Source of the DNA: Paramagnetospirillum caucaseum
Lineage (GTDB): Bacteria; Pseudomonadota; Alphaproteobacteria; Rhodospirillales; Magnetospirillaceae
Direction of reading: 5' to 3'
Assembly: GCF_000342045.1 (NCBI RefSeq)
Contig: NZ_AONQ01000015.1
Span: forward strand, 1 to 64,000
DNA: 64,000 bases
Shown in pieces: positions 33,969-43,909 of the stretch. Made by a program: the position numbers and the translations under genes. Position 1 is the stretch's first letter. The number at the start of each line of letters is the position of its first letter. The notes beneath the pieces are model-generated. The model was not told where the DNA came from and searched no databases. It was given only the letters and a program-made list of their open reading frames with translations.

Positions 33969-36424
33969 ACGCTGTTCCCCGTCAGAAGCTGGTGGTCATC
34001 GGCAACGGCATGGCCGGCATGCGCACCGTCGAGGAGCTGCTGGCCATCGCCCCGGCCCGCTACGACATCACGGTGTTCGGCGCCGAGCCCCACCCCAATT
34101 ACAACCGCATCATGCTGTCCTCGGTGCTGGCCGGCGAGAAGCAGGTGGACGACATCGTCATCAACCCGCGCGCCTGGTACGCCGACAACGGCATCACCCT
34201 TCACACCGGCGACCCGGTGGTCGGCATCGACCGCGCGGCCAAGACCGTCACCTCGGCCAACGGCGTGGTGGTCCCCTATGACAAGCTGCTGCTGGCCACC
34301 GGCTCCAAGCCGCTGATGCCGCCGCTGCCAGGCCTGGAGCTGCCCGGCGTGGTCGCCTTCCGCGACATCGCCGACGTGGAGAAGATGCTGGACGCCGCCG
34401 AGGCCAAGCAGCGCGCCGTGGTGATCGGCGGCGGCCTGCTGGGCCTGGAGGCCGCCTGGGGCCTGAAGCGGCGCGGCATGCCCGTCGCCCTGGTCCACCT
34501 GATGCCCACCCTGATGGAGCGCCAGTTGGACGTGGAGGCCGGCGGCCTGCTGCAGAAGGACCTGACCGAGCGCGGCCTGCACTTCTTCACCTCGGGCCAG
34601 ACCGAGGAGATCATGGGCGTCGAGGACGGCCGCGCCCAGGGCGTCAAGCTGACCGACGGCCGCGAGATTCCCGCCGATCTGGTGGTCGTCGCCATCGGCA
34701 TCCGTCCCAACGTCGACCTAGCCAAGGCCTCGGGCCTCGACATCAACCGCGGCATCGCGGTGGGCGACGACATGGCCACCTCGGACCCGGCCATCTATTC
34801 GGTGGGCGAATGCGTCGAGCATCGCGGCCAGATCTTCGGCCTAGTGGCGCCCATCTGGGAGCAGGCCAAGGTCTGCGCCTCGCGCCTCGCCGGCCGCGAC
34901 GACGCCCATTACGAGACCCCGCCGCTGTCCACCCGCCTCAAGATCACCGGCATCGACGTGTTCTCGGCGGGACAGCTGGCGGCCCAGGACGAGGCCGACG
35001 AGGAACTGGTCTACCGCGACAGCGCCAGGGGCATCTACAAGAAGCTGGTGCTGCGCGCCGACAAGGTGGTGGGCGCCGTGATGTACGGCGACGTGGCCGA
35101 CGGCTCCTGGTACTTCCAGCTGATTCGGGAAAAGGCCGACGTGGCCGCCATCCGCGACCGCATGATCTTCGGTCAGGCCTATGCCGACGCCACCTGCAAG
35201 GGCCATGCGGGCGGCGTCGACGTCGCCGCCATGAGCGACGATGCCCAGGTCTGCGGCTGCAACGGCGTCAGCAAGGGCGCCATCGTCAGGGCCATCACCG
35301 GGAAGGGCCTCACCTCGCTGGACGAGGTCAAGGCCCACACCAAGGCCTCGGCCTCCTGCGGCCAGTGCGCCTCGGTGGTCCAGGCCATCCTGACCCATGT
35401 CACCGGCGAGGTGGTGGAGGCCAAGGCCGCCGGCATGTGCGGCTGCACCGACCTCTCCCACGACGAGGTGCGCAAGGAAATCCTCCATCAGGGTCTCAAG
35501 ACCCAGGACGCGGTGCGTTCGGCCCTGGGCTGGCGCCATGCCGATGGCTGCGCCAAATGCCGCCCGGCCCTGAACTACTACCTGCTGTGCGCCTGGCCGG
35601 CGGAATACGTCGACGATTACCAGAGCCGCTTCATCAACGAGCGCGTCCACGCCAACATCCAGAAGGACGGCACCTATTCGGTGGTGCCGCGCATGTGGGG
35701 CGGCCTGACCACCCCCGATGAGCTGCGCGCCATCGCCGACGTGGCCGACAAGTACGAGATCCCCACCGTCAAGGTCACCGGCGGCCAGCGCATCGACCTG
35801 CTGGGCGTCAAGAAAGAGGACCTGCCCGGCGTGTGGGCCGACCTGGGCAAGGCCGGGCTGATCTCGGGCCACGCCTATTCCAAGGGCCTGCGCACCGTCA
35901 AGACCTGCGTCGGCTCGGAATGGTGCCGCTTCGGCACCCAGGACTCCACCGGCCTCGGCGTCAAGCTGGAGAAGCTGATGTGGGGCTCGTGGACGCCGCA
36001 CAAGGTCAAGCTGGCGGTGTCGGGCTGCCCGCGCAACTGCGCCGAGGCCACCATCAAGGATATCGGCGTGGTCTGCGTCGAGGCCGGCTACGACATCTCG
36101 GTGGGCGGCAACGGCGGCATCGAACTGCGCGGCACCGACCATCTGGTGCGCGTCGCCACGGAAGGAGAGGTGCTCGAATATGCCGGCGCCTTCATGCAGA
36201 TCTACCGCGAGGAGGCCCGCTACCTGGAGCGCACCGCGCCATGGGTCGAACGGGTCGGCATGGACTATGTCAAGAAGCGGGTGGTCGAGGATGCCGAAGG
36301 CCGTCGCGCCGCCTTCGCCCGCTTCGTCTTCTCGCAGGAATACGCGCAGATCGACCCCTGGGCCGAGCGGGCCTCGGGGCGGGTCGATGCGCACGAATTC
36401 AAAACCCTGGCCGAGGTGGGCTGA
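33965..36424 (+). CDS. nirB: Assimilatory nitrite reductase large subunit
   Basis: An 819-residue NAD(P)H-dependent nitrite reductase that makes ammonium. Domains are FAD binding (VVIGNGMAGMRTVEEL), NAD binding (AVVIGGGLLGLEAAWGL), a BFD-like [2Fe-2S] domain (CGCNGVSKG; CGQC, about residues 420-460) and a C-terminal siroheme/[4Fe-4S] domain with CVGSEWC and CPRNC (about 645-690). It overlaps nasS by four bases and is followed three bases later by nirD. All cluster ligands are present. Confidence 0.97.
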   Translation: MNAVPRQKLVVIGNGMAGMRTVEELLAIAPARYDITVFGAEPHPNYNRIMLSSVLAGEKQVDDIVINPRAWYADNGITLHTGDPVVGIDRAAKTVTSANGVVVPYDKLLLATGSKPLMPPLPGLELPGVVAFRDIADVEKMLDAAEAKQRAVVIGGGLLGLEAAWGLKRRGMPVALVHLMPTLMERQLDVEAGGLLQKDLTERGLHFFTSGQTEEIMGVEDGRAQGVKLTDGREIPADLVVVAIGIRPNVDLAKASGLDINRGIAVGDDMATSDPAIYSVGECVEHRGQIFGLVAPIWEQAKVCASRLAGRDDAHYETPPLSTRLKITGIDVFSAGQLAAQDEADEELVYRDSARGIYKKLVLRADKVVGAVMYGDVADGSWYFQLIREKADVAAIRDRMIFGQAYADATCKGHAGGVDVAAMSDDAQVCGCNGVSKGAIVRAITGKGLTSLDEVKAHTKASASCGQCASVVQAILTHVTGEVVEAKAAGMCGCTDLSHDEVRKEILHQGLKTQDAVRSALGWRHADGCAKCRPALNYYLLCAWPAEYVDDYQSRFINERVHANIQKDGTYSVVPRMWGGLTTPDELRAIADVADKYEIPTVKVTGGQRIDLLGVKKEDLPGVWADLGKAGLISGHAYSKGLRTVKTCVGSEWCRFGTQDSTGLGVKLEKLMWGSWTPHKVKLAVSGCPRNCAEATIKDIGVVCVEAGYDISVGGNGGIELRGTDHLVRVATEGEVLEYAGAFMQIYREEARYLERTAPWVERVGMDYVKKRVVEDAEGRRAAFARFVFSQEYAQIDPWAERASGRVDAHEFKTLAEVG

Positions 36425-36427
36425 ACC

Positions 36428-36763
36428 ATGCAGGACTGGATCAAGATCGGACGGGTCGAGGACATCCCCAGGCTGGGCGCCCGCACCGTCCACACGACCA
36501 AGGGCGATATCGCGGTGTTCCGTACCTCGGGCGACGATATCTTCGCCCTGTTCAACCGCTGTCCCCACAAGGGCGGGCCGCTGTCCGAGGGCATCGTCAC
36601 CGGCAAGGTGGTGGTCTGCCCGCTGCATTCATGGACCATCGACCTGGAGACCGGCGAGGCCACCGCCCCCGACGAGGGCTGCACCCGCCCGGTGGAGTCC
36701 AGGGTGGCCGACGGGCAGGTCTGGCTGAAGCTGGAATGCGCGAAAAAGGTGGCCCATGGCTGA
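36428..36763 (+). CDS. nirD: Nitrite reductase small subunit, Rieske type
   Basis: A 111-residue protein with a Rieske-like fold that partners NirB. CPHKGGPLSEG and VVCPLHSW give the two Cys-x-His ligand pairs. Many NirD proteins lack the Rieske ligands; here C-x-H and C-x2-H are both present, so a [2Fe-2S] cluster is likely. It is three bases after nirB and 33 bases before nasA. Confidence 0.93.
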   Translation: MQDWIKIGRVEDIPRLGARTVHTTKGDIAVFRTSGDDIFALFNRCPHKGGPLSEGIVTGKVVVCPLHSWTIDLETGEATAPDEGCTRPVESRVADGQVWLKLECAKKVAHG

Positions 36764-36796
36764 GGCCGGGCAGGGGGCAAAAGCGAGGAGAGCATC

Positions 36797-39403
36797 ATGA
36801 TCGACACCGCGATCCGCACCACCTGTCCCTATTGCGGCGTCGGCTGCGGCGTCATCGCCGAACGTGATGACGCGTCCGGGGCATGGGCGGTGCGTGGCGA
36901 TCCCGGCCATCCCGCCAATTTCGGCCGGCTGTGCGTCAAGGGCGCCGCCCTGGCCGAGACCATCGGCCTCGACGGCCGTCTGCTCCACCCGATGATCGGC
37001 GGCGCGGCGGCGGGCTGGGAGACGGCGCTGGATCTGGTGGCGGAAAAGTTCTCCGCCGTCATCGCCGAGCACGGCCCGGATTCGGTGGCCTTCTACGTCT
37101 CCGGCCAGTTGCTGACCGAGGATTACTACGCCGCCAACAAGCTGATGAAGGGGTTCATCGGCTCGGCCAACATCGACACCAATTCCCGGCTGTGCATGTC
37201 GTCCACCGTGGCCGGCCATGTGCGGGCCTTCGGCTCCGACACCGTCCCCGGCTGCTACGAGGACCTGGACCTGGCCGACCTGGTGGTCCTGGTCGGCTCC
37301 AACACCGCCTGGTGCCATCCGGTGGCCTTTCAGCGCATCCTGGCCGCCAAGACAAGGCGGCCCGACATGCGCATCGTGGTCATCGATCCGCGCCGCACCG
37401 CCACCGCCGAATGCGCCGACCTGCATCTGGCCATCCGTCCCGGCTCCGACGCCATCCTGTTCAACGGCCTGCTCGCCCATCTCAAGGGCGAGGAGACCGA
37501 CCTGGACGTGGGCGTGCCCCTGGAGCAGATCGTCAGCTTCTTCTCGTGGTTCGCCGACACCGAGAAGACCGTCACCGTATGGTCCCAGGGCATCAACCAG
37601 TCGTCGTCCGGCACCGACAAGGTGGATGCCATCATCAACTGCCACCTCCTGACGGGGCGCATCGGGCGGCCCGGCATGGGGCCGTTCTCGCTGACCGGCC
37701 AGCCCAACGCCATGGGCGGGCGCGAGGTGGGGGGGCTGGCCAACATGCTGGCCGCCCATATGGGCTTCGACGAGGCCAATGTGGAACGGGTGGGCCGTTT
37801 CTGGAACGCGCCGCGCATGGCCGCCAAGCCCGGCCTCAAGGCGGTAGACCTGTTCAAGGCGGTCAAGGACGGCAGGATCAAGGCGCTGTGGGTGATGGCC
37901 ACCAATCCGGCGGTCAGCCTGCCCGAGGCCGACGAGGTCCGCGCCGCCATGGCGGCCTGCCCCTTCGTGGTGATCTCCGAATGCGAGGCCGACACCGATT
38001 CGGCCCAGTTCGCCCATGTGCGCCTGCCGGCCCTGGCCTGGGGCGAGAAGGTGGGCACCGTCACCAATTCCGAGCGCCGCATCTCGCGCCAGCGCCCCTT
38101 CCTGCCCGCCCCGGGCGAGGCCAGGGGCGATTGGTGGATCATCGCCCAGGTGGCCGGGCGCATGGGGTTCGGCGAGGCCTTCGCTTGGACCGGCGCCGGG
38201 GAAATCTTCGACGAGTTCTGCCGCCTGACCGCCTTCGAGAACGATGGCGCCCGCGATCTGGACCTTGCCGGTCTGGTCGGCGGCGATTACGAGAGCCTCG
38301 AGCCCATCCAGTGGCCGGTGAAGGCCCCGGGGCAGGGCACGGCGCGGCTGTTCGCCGACGGCCGTTTCTACCACCCCGACGGCCGGTCCCGGATGCTCGA
38401 CATCGAGCCGCGTCCGCCGGCCCGGTTGCCCGACGAGGCCTTTCCCCTGATCCTCAACACCGGGCGCATGCGCGACCAGTGGCACACCATGACGCGCACC
38501 GGCCGCTCGGCTCGTCTGGCCGCCCATGCCCCCGAACCGCTGCTGTCCGTCCACCCCAGGGACGCGCTGCGTTTCGGCCTCGCCGATGGCGGCCTGGCCC
38601 GGGTATCGGGCCGCCGGGCCGCGGTAGTGCTGCGCGTCGCCCTGGACAGCGGTCAGCGCCCGGGCGAGGTCTTCGCCCCCATCCACTGGAACGACCGCAC
38701 CGCCTCCGGCGCGGTGGTCGGCAGCCTGATCGACGCCGCCACCGATCCGGTCTCGGGCCAGCCGGAGCTGAAGCAGGCGCCGGTGATGGTCGCGCCCCTG
38801 GCCGCCGCCTGGCACGGCGTGCTGCTCAGCCGCAACCCGGTGGAACTGCCGCGCTCGCTCTATTGGGCCAAGGCGGCGGGCCACGCCCATTCCATCTGGC
38901 GGCTGGCGGGCGAGGCCGGCGAGGACTGGCCCGCCACCGCCAAGCAATGGCTGGGAACGGATGGCGAGTGGATCGAGTTCCTCGACCCCAATCGCGGCCA
39001 TTACCGCGGCGCCCGGCTGGTGGACGGCCGCCTGGATTCGGTGCTGTTCGTCTTTCCCTGGGCCACCGATTTCTCGCCCGACTGGGTGGCTGCCGCCTTC
39101 GGCCGCGCCGCCATCGAGGGCGGCGAGCGCGCCACCCTGGTGGCCGGCGCTCCGCCCGGCGGCGACCGGGGCCGCGACAAGACGGTCTGCGCCTGCTTCA
39201 ACGTCGGCCTCGCGACCATCCGCGCCGCCATCCGCGACCATCGCCTGTCCAGCGCCGCCGAGGTGGGGGCCGATGCTGAAGGCCGGGACCAATTGCGGCT
39301 CGTGCGTGCCGGAAATTCGGGCGATCCTGGCCGAGGCGGCGCCGAAGGTGGCTTAGAACCGGTTACGCCGTGGCCGTCGCCGGGGGCGACAGCGGCAGGC
39401 TGA
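36797..39403 (+). CDS. nasA: Assimilatory nitrate reductase catalytic subunit, C-terminal frameshift
   Basis: An 868-residue open frame for a molybdopterin (bis-MGD) nitrate reductase. The N-terminal [4Fe-4S] ligands are TTCPYCGVGCGV and GRLCVKG, and the MGD-binding and C-terminal beta-barrel domains follow. The last domain is BFD-like: CACFNVG is in frame, but its second half (LKAGTNCGSCVPEIRAILAEA) lies in the next frame from about 39273 and ends at TAG 39354-39356. One extra base, perhaps in the G5 run 39265-39269, explains this. As written, the final 44 residues are non-homologous and run into the convergent kinase gene. The start ATG follows GAGGAGAG. Confidence 0.92.
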   Translation: MIDTAIRTTCPYCGVGCGVIAERDDASGAWAVRGDPGHPANFGRLCVKGAALAETIGLDGRLLHPMIGGAAAGWETALDLVAEKFSAVIAEHGPDSVAFYVSGQLLTEDYYAANKLMKGFIGSANIDTNSRLCMSSTVAGHVRAFGSDTVPGCYEDLDLADLVVLVGSNTAWCHPVAFQRILAAKTRRPDMRIVVIDPRRTATAECADLHLAIRPGSDAILFNGLLAHLKGEETDLDVGVPLEQIVSFFSWFADTEKTVTVWSQGINQSSSGTDKVDAIINCHLLTGRIGRPGMGPFSLTGQPNAMGGREVGGLANMLAAHMGFDEANVERVGRFWNAPRMAAKPGLKAVDLFKAVKDGRIKALWVMATNPAVSLPEADEVRAAMAACPFVVISECEADTDSAQFAHVRLPALAWGEKVGTVTNSERRISRQRPFLPAPGEARGDWWIIAQVAGRMGFGEAFAWTGAGEIFDEFCRLTAFENDGARDLDLAGLVGGDYESLEPIQWPVKAPGQGTARLFADGRFYHPDGRSRMLDIEPRPPARLPDEAFPLILNTGRMRDQWHTMTRTGRSARLAAHAPEPLLSVHPRDALRFGLADGGLARVSGRRAAVVLRVALDSGQRPGEVFAPIHWNDRTASGAVVGSLIDAATDPVSGQPELKQAPVMVAPLAAAWHGVLLSRNPVELPRSLYWAKAAGHAHSIWRLAGEAGEDWPATAKQWLGTDGEWIEFLDPNRGHYRGARLVDGRLDSVLFVFPWATDFSPDWVAAAFGRAAIEGGERATLVAGAPPGGDRGRDKTVCACFNVGLATIRAAIRDHRLSSAAEVGADAEGRDQLRLVRAGNSGDPGRGGAEGGLEPVTPWPSPGATAAG

Positions 39404-41114
39404 CGGTGACGGTGGTGCCGCGCCCGGGAATGCTGGCGATGGCGATGGAGCCGCCGTGCATTTCCGCCAGGCGCTTGGACAGGGGCAATCCCAGGCCGGT
39501 TCCGGTTTCCGTCGAGGTCAGGCGGGACGGGTTCTGCCCGAACGGGGTCAGCGCCACGGCGATTTCCTCGGGCGTCATGCCGATGCCGGTATCGTTGACC
39601 GTGAGGGACAACTGATGGGCATCGCTTTCCACCTCGACGATGACCCGGCCGCCCTCGGGGGTGAACTTGACGGCGTTGGACAGCAGGTTGAGCAGAATCT
39701 GGCGCAGGCGGCGCGAATCGACGACGGCTTCCAGGTCCTGGTTCAGTCCGGTGGTGGCCAGCGCGATGGTCTTGATCCCGGCCGGTCCCCTGATCAGCTC
39801 GACGCATTCCTCGACCAGGGGGGCGATGCGGGTGGGGGCGGGCTCGACCTCGACGCTGCCGGCCTCGATCTTGGACAGGTCGAGAATGTCGTTGATCAGT
39901 GCCAGCAGGTGACGCCCGGACGACTGGACATGGCCGAGATAGTCGTGGCAGCGCGTCTGGCAGGAATGACCGGGAATCCCGGTCATCAGCGCGTCCGAGA
40001 AGCCGATGATGGCGTTGAGCGGGGTGCGCAGCTCGTGGCTCATATTGGCCAGGAAGGCCGATTTGGCACGGTTGGCCGCATCGGCGGCCAGGCGGGATTG
40101 CGCCAGTTCGCCCAGGGTGCGGTGCATCCGGTCCAGTTGCCGGACCAGCAGCAGGGCCAGGGTGCCGGTGACCAGGCCGACCAGGACGGCCACCACCGCC
40201 AGCAGCACGCTGTGCCGGCGCCAGTCGGCCAGCAGGATGTCCTGTTGATTGGTGGCCACGGCGATCACCGGGTGGCTGGTCGCCTTGTGAAAGGCATAGA
40301 GCCGCTTGCGCCCGTCCAGGGGCGAGACGATCTCCCCGTTGCCGTTGGCCTCGGTCCTGGTCCGCTCGAAGGCGGGCAGGCCGGCCAGGGATTTACCGAC
40401 ATAGCGGTCATGGTCGGGCGTCCGCGCCAGGATGGTGCCGTCCGGCGTGACCAGCAGGGCGGAATCCGAGGCGTTGCGGGCGGCAGCCGTGAGGATCGAC
40501 GCCAGTTGCTCCAGGTTGATGGTGGCGGCGGCCACGCCGGCGAAGCTGCCGTCCGGCGTCTCGATCCGCCGGCTCAGCACCATGATCCAGCGGTTGTCGT
40601 TGCGGCTCTGGATCAGGCCGCTGACATGGAGGGCTTTGGGCGAACCGTCGCGGTGATGGCGGAAATAGGGGCGGTCGGACAGGTCCACCGGCTTGTAGGG
40701 ATCGGGCAGGTTGGTGGCCACCCGGGACATGCCGTCCGGGCCGATGACCAGCAGGGCGCGGGCGGCGGGGGCTTCGGCCAGCTGCCGCCGCAGGAAGGAC
40801 AGCAGGCCGGCCCCCTGTCCCTGCAGCGCCGCCACCTCGGCGGTGCCGAGCAGCACCTTGTCGATGGCGATGAAGTTCGAGGCCGCCGCTTCGGCCAGCA
40901 GGTGTGAGGTGTGGCGCAGGTTGGTGTCGGCGTCGAACAACGCCTCGTTGCGCGTCACCATGATCCAGAAAACGGTTCCGCCCACCAGCATGGCCATGAC
41001 GGCCCCGGCCAGTGTTACTATCAATAAGCGAATTCCGTGCGGGGCCGGGCGGCTGGGATCGGGAAAGGGGGTCGGCTGGGTGGCCGCGGGGTGCACTGTG
41101 CCGAGCTCCGTCAC
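39363..41114 (-). CDS. Cache-domain sensor histidine kinase
   Basis: A 583-residue membrane kinase. It has a first helix (about 28-52), a periplasmic double-Cache-like region (about 60-300, with DLSDRPYFRHHRDGSPKALHVSGLIQSRNDNRW), a second helix (about 305-330), a HisKA domain (FLANMSHELRTPLNAIIGF) and an HATPase domain (NLLSNAVKFTPEGG; DTGIGM; GTGLGLPLSK). It has no receiver domain and no partner regulator next to it. The GTG start at 41114 lacks an obvious ribosome site, so the exact start is uncertain. It converges with nasA; the ligand is unknown. Confidence 0.87.
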   Translation of the reverse strand: MTELGTVHPAATQPTPFPDPSRPAPHGIRLLIVTLAGAVMAMLVGGTVFWIMVTRNEALFDADTNLRHTSHLLAEAAASNFIAIDKVLLGTAEVAALQGQGAGLLSFLRRQLAEAPAARALLVIGPDGMSRVATNLPDPYKPVDLSDRPYFRHHRDGSPKALHVSGLIQSRNDNRWIMVLSRRIETPDGSFAGVAAATINLEQLASILTAAARNASDSALLVTPDGTILARTPDHDRYVGKSLAGLPAFERTRTEANGNGEIVSPLDGRKRLYAFHKATSHPVIAVATNQQDILLADWRRHSVLLAVVAVLVGLVTGTLALLLVRQLDRMHRTLGELAQSRLAADAANRAKSAFLANMSHELRTPLNAIIGFSDALMTGIPGHSCQTRCHDYLGHVQSSGRHLLALINDILDLSKIEAGSVEVEPAPTRIAPLVEECVELIRGPAGIKTIALATTGLNQDLEAVVDSRRLRQILLNLLSNAVKFTPEGGRVIVEVESDAHQLSLTVNDTGIGMTPEEIAVALTPFGQNPSRLTSTETGTGLGLPLSKRLAEMHGGSIAIASIPGRGTTVTVSLPLSPPATATA

Positions 41115-41204
41115 TCTACGTATTTCGGCGAGTTTAGCGCATCAGGGTGCTGCGAGGGAAATGGCGAAAGGGTGGGACGCCGGGATTAAATCTTCAGCCT
41201 TCGA

Positions 41205-41828
41205 TCAAGGGCTGTCGATCAGGGCCAGCAACGGAACCCATTCGGCGGCGTAGGCGCGGGCGCGGCGGTCGCCGGCCTCCAGCACCGACGAGCCGGCGGC
41301 GGCGGCGGCGGTGTAGATCTGGCTGTCGCGCAGGCGCGCCACCACGGGAAAACCCAGCCCGCCGAAGAAGCCGTCCAGGTGCTCGCTGGCCTTGGTCCCC
41401 GGCCGCAGGCGGTTGCCCACCACCGCCACCACCCGCTTGTTCTTGCGCACCGCCTTGACCTTGGCGAGGCGCTCGAGGAAATGGGCGGTGGCGTCCTCGT
41501 CGAAGGCGCCGGGCAGCACCGGCACCACCACCACGTCCGAGATGGCGATCAGGTCTTCGACATCCTTGTGGTGCATGGCGGCGGGGGCGTCGATCACCAG
41601 GCGGTCCAGGCCCTTGGGCGGCGAGCCGACGTCCTTGGCCCAGTCCAGGCCGGTGATGGGCGGCAGGGCGGCAGGGCGGCGGCGCAGCCAGTTGAGGCTG
41701 GAGCGCTGGCGGTCGCAGTCGCCGATGGCGGTGACCAGCCCTTGGCCGGCGAAGGCGGCGGCGATATGGGTGGCCAGCGTGGTCTTGCCGCAGCCGCCCT
41801 TGATGTTTCCCACCAGCACCGTCCGCAT
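41205..41828 (-). CDS. ParA/MinD-like ATPase
   Basis: A 207-residue deviant Walker A ATPase (GNIKGGCGKTTLATHIAAAF). It contains DCDRQRSSLNWL, a Walker B-like VIDAPAAMH and VVVPVLPG. The size and C-terminus fit small ParA-family proteins that position cargo rather than the chromosomal ParA with its ParB partner, which is absent. The ATG at 41828 follows GGAGGAAAGG. It lies 35 bases after the EnvZ-like kinase gene on the same strand, probably in the same transcript. Cargo or role is unknown. Confidence 0.82.
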   Translation of the reverse strand: MRTVLVGNIKGGCGKTTLATHIAAAFAGQGLVTAIGDCDRQRSSLNWLRRRPAALPPITGLDWAKDVGSPPKGLDRLVIDAPAAMHHKDVEDLIAISDVVVVPVLPGAFDEDATAHFLERLAKVKAVRKNKRVVAVVGNRLRPGTKASEHLDGFFGGLGFPVVARLRDSQIYTAAAAAGSSVLEAGDRRARAYAAEWVPLLALIDSP

Positions 41829-41863
41829 GATCCGCCTTTCCTCCGCCGTGCCGGGGAACGGTA

Positions 41864-43189
41864 TCACAAAGGCAGCCGCACGCGCGCCCGCAATCCGCCC
41901 AGCGGCGAGTCCTCCAGCAGCACGTCGCCGCCATGGGTGCGCACGATGTCGCGGGCGATGGTCAGCCCCAGCCCGACGCCGCCGGTTCCGGGATTGCGCG
42001 AGACTTCCAGACGGGTGAAGGCCTTGAACACCTCTTCGCGCCGGTCGGGGGGGATGCCGGGGCCGTCGTCGTCGATCAGCACCTCGGCGGCGTTCTGGCG
42101 GCAGCCCACCCGGACCCAGACGTGGCCGGCGTAGCGGATGGCGTTGCCGATCAGGTTGCCGAGCGCGCGGGCCAGGGAATCGGGGCGCAGCGGCATGACG
42201 ATCTCGCCCTCGTGGTGCAGGTCGATGACGGCGCCCTGGCGGCGGAAGCGGGCGACCACCTCGTCGACCAGGGCGGGCAGGTCGACCGCTTCGGGCTGTT
42301 CGCTGCCCTCGCCGCGGGCGAAGGCCAGATAGCCCTCGACCATGCGCTCCATCTCGGCGACATCCTCGTCCAGTTCGGCGCGCCCCTCCACGTCGCCCAT
42401 GATGGCCAACTGCAGCTTCATGCGGGTCAGCGGCGTACGCAGGTCGTGGGACACGCCGGCCAGCATCTCGGTGCGCTGCTGGATCTGGCGCTGGATGCGG
42501 CTTCGCATCAGGTTGAAGGCCTGGGCGGCCTGGCGGACCTCCCGTGCTCCCTCGGGCTTGAAATCGGCCACGTCCTGGCCCTTGCCGAAGCGGTCGGCGG
42601 CCAGCGCCAGCTTGCGCACGCTGCGCACCTGGTTGCGCATGAACACGGTGGCGATGCCGAACAGCAGCATGGCGGTGCCGATCATCCACAGGATGAAGAC
42701 GTAGGTGGTGGAGCTGAACAGCCGCTTCTTGGGGGCGAAGACCTCCAGCATGCCATCGGACAACTGGACGCGGATCACCACCTCGCGTTCCAGGCTTTCG
42801 GTGTCGATGCGGTAGGGGCGCTGCACCCGTTCGTCCATGGCCTCGGCCAGGGCGCGGTCCAGCAGGCCCGAGGCAGCGTCGCGCGGCTGGTTGGGCAGGA
42901 TGGCCCCGGGCAGGAAGCGGGTGTCCAGTTCCATCCGGTTGGCGGCGATGGACAAGATGATGGTGCGCTCGTCCTCGCCGGGGAAGGCGCGCATGGATTC
43001 GATGATCGAGCCGATGTCGCCGGCCAGTCCCTTGGCCAGGCGCTTGGCGACGGTCTCCCAGTGGCTGCCGTAGAAGACGTAGGCCGATACCAGTTGCAGC
43101 ACCACCAGCGGCATGACGATGATCAGCAGCGACCGCCCCAGCAGGCCCTGGGGGGCCAGACGTTTCAGCCAGGAGCCGATCTGGGTCAT
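41864..43189 (-). CDS. EnvZ-like sensor histidine kinase
   Basis: A 441-residue kinase with two membrane helices (about 18-42 and 165-190), a periplasmic loop of about 120 residues and a HAMP domain. The HisKA box is LAGVSHDLRTPLTRMKLQLAIM, and the HATPase motifs are NLIGNAIRYA, DDDGPGIP and GVGLGLTIARDIVRTHGG. The HDLRTPLTRMKL box is typical of the EnvZ group. It follows the OmpR-type regulator gene by 33 bases, its likely partner. Confidence 0.9.
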   Translation of the reverse strand: MTQIGSWLKRLAPQGLLGRSLLIIVMPLVVLQLVSAYVFYGSHWETVAKRLAKGLAGDIGSIIESMRAFPGEDERTIILSIAANRMELDTRFLPGAILPNQPRDAASGLLDRALAEAMDERVQRPYRIDTESLEREVVIRVQLSDGMLEVFAPKKRLFSSTTYVFILWMIGTAMLLFGIATVFMRNQVRSVRKLALAADRFGKGQDVADFKPEGAREVRQAAQAFNLMRSRIQRQIQQRTEMLAGVSHDLRTPLTRMKLQLAIMGDVEGRAELDEDVAEMERMVEGYLAFARGEGSEQPEAVDLPALVDEVVARFRRQGAVIDLHHEGEIVMPLRPDSLARALGNLIGNAIRYAGHVWVRVGCRQNAAEVLIDDDGPGIPPDRREEVFKAFTRLEVSRNPGTGGVGLGLTIARDIVRTHGGDVLLEDSPLGGLRARVRLPL

Positions 43190-43222
43190 CGTTGCAGGGT
43201 CCTCACGTCCCGGACTCCCCGG

Positions 43223-43906
43223 TCAATCGGGACGCAGCATGTAGCCCATGCCGCGCACCGTCTGAAGATAGCGCGGCATCTTGGGGTCGTCCTCGATCTT
43301 CTTGCGCAGCCGCGTCACCTGGACGTCGACGGTGCGTGGATTGGCGGAATTGCCGGTGCGCACCGCCAGATCGTCGCGCGACACCCCCTGGCCGGCCGCC
43401 TCGGCCAGGATGGACAGCAGGTCGCGCTCGGCCTGGGTCAGGTGGGCCGGCTGGCCGTCCTGGCGCAGCTCGGCGCGGTCCATGTCCCAGACGAAGGCGC
43501 CCAGCCGCAGCTCGCGGGTCGGTTCCGGCTCATCGCGGGGGCTGCGGCGCAGGATGGAGGCCACCCGCAGCAGCAATTCGCGCGGCTCGAACGGCTTGGA
43601 CAGGTAGTCGTCGGCCCCGGATTCCAGCCCCTTGATGCGGTCGTCCACCTCGCCGCGCGCCGTCAGCAGCAGGATGGGCAGGCTCTTGCCCTCGGCCCGG
43701 AGCGCGCGGGTCAGCGCCATGCCGTCCTCGCCCGGCATCATCACGTCCAGCACCATCAGATCGAAGGCCAGGCCGGCCATGCACTGGCGCGCCTCGGCGG
43801 CATCGGCGGCGGTGGCCACCAGGTAGCCGTTGTCGGAAAGATACTTGCGCAACAGTTCGCGCAGGCGCCGGTCGTCGTCCACCACCAGGATGTGGGCGTC
43901 GTCCAT
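43223..43906 (-). CDS. OmpR-family response regulator (PetR-like)
   Basis: A 227-residue regulator. The receiver (VVDDDRRLRELL; D54 in LMVLDVMMPGEDG; K at LSKPFEPREL) is followed by a winged-helix DNA-binding domain (LTQAERDLLSILAEAAGQGVSRDDL; RTVDVQVTRLRKKIEDDPKMPRYLQTVRGMGYML). The upstream MarR gene is three bases away. This MarR-OmpR pair matches petP-petR of Rhodobacter, and the EnvZ-like kinase follows. Regulon unknown. Confidence 0.92.
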   Translation of the reverse strand: MDDAHILVVDDDRRLRELLRKYLSDNGYLVATAADAAEARQCMAGLAFDLMVLDVMMPGEDGMALTRALRAEGKSLPILLLTARGEVDDRIKGLESGADDYLSKPFEPRELLLRVASILRRSPRDEPEPTRELRLGAFVWDMDRAELRQDGQPAHLTQAERDLLSILAEAAGQGVSRDDLAVRTGNSANPRTVDVQVTRLRKKIEDDPKMPRYLQTVRGMGYMLRPD

Positions 43907-43909
43907 GGC

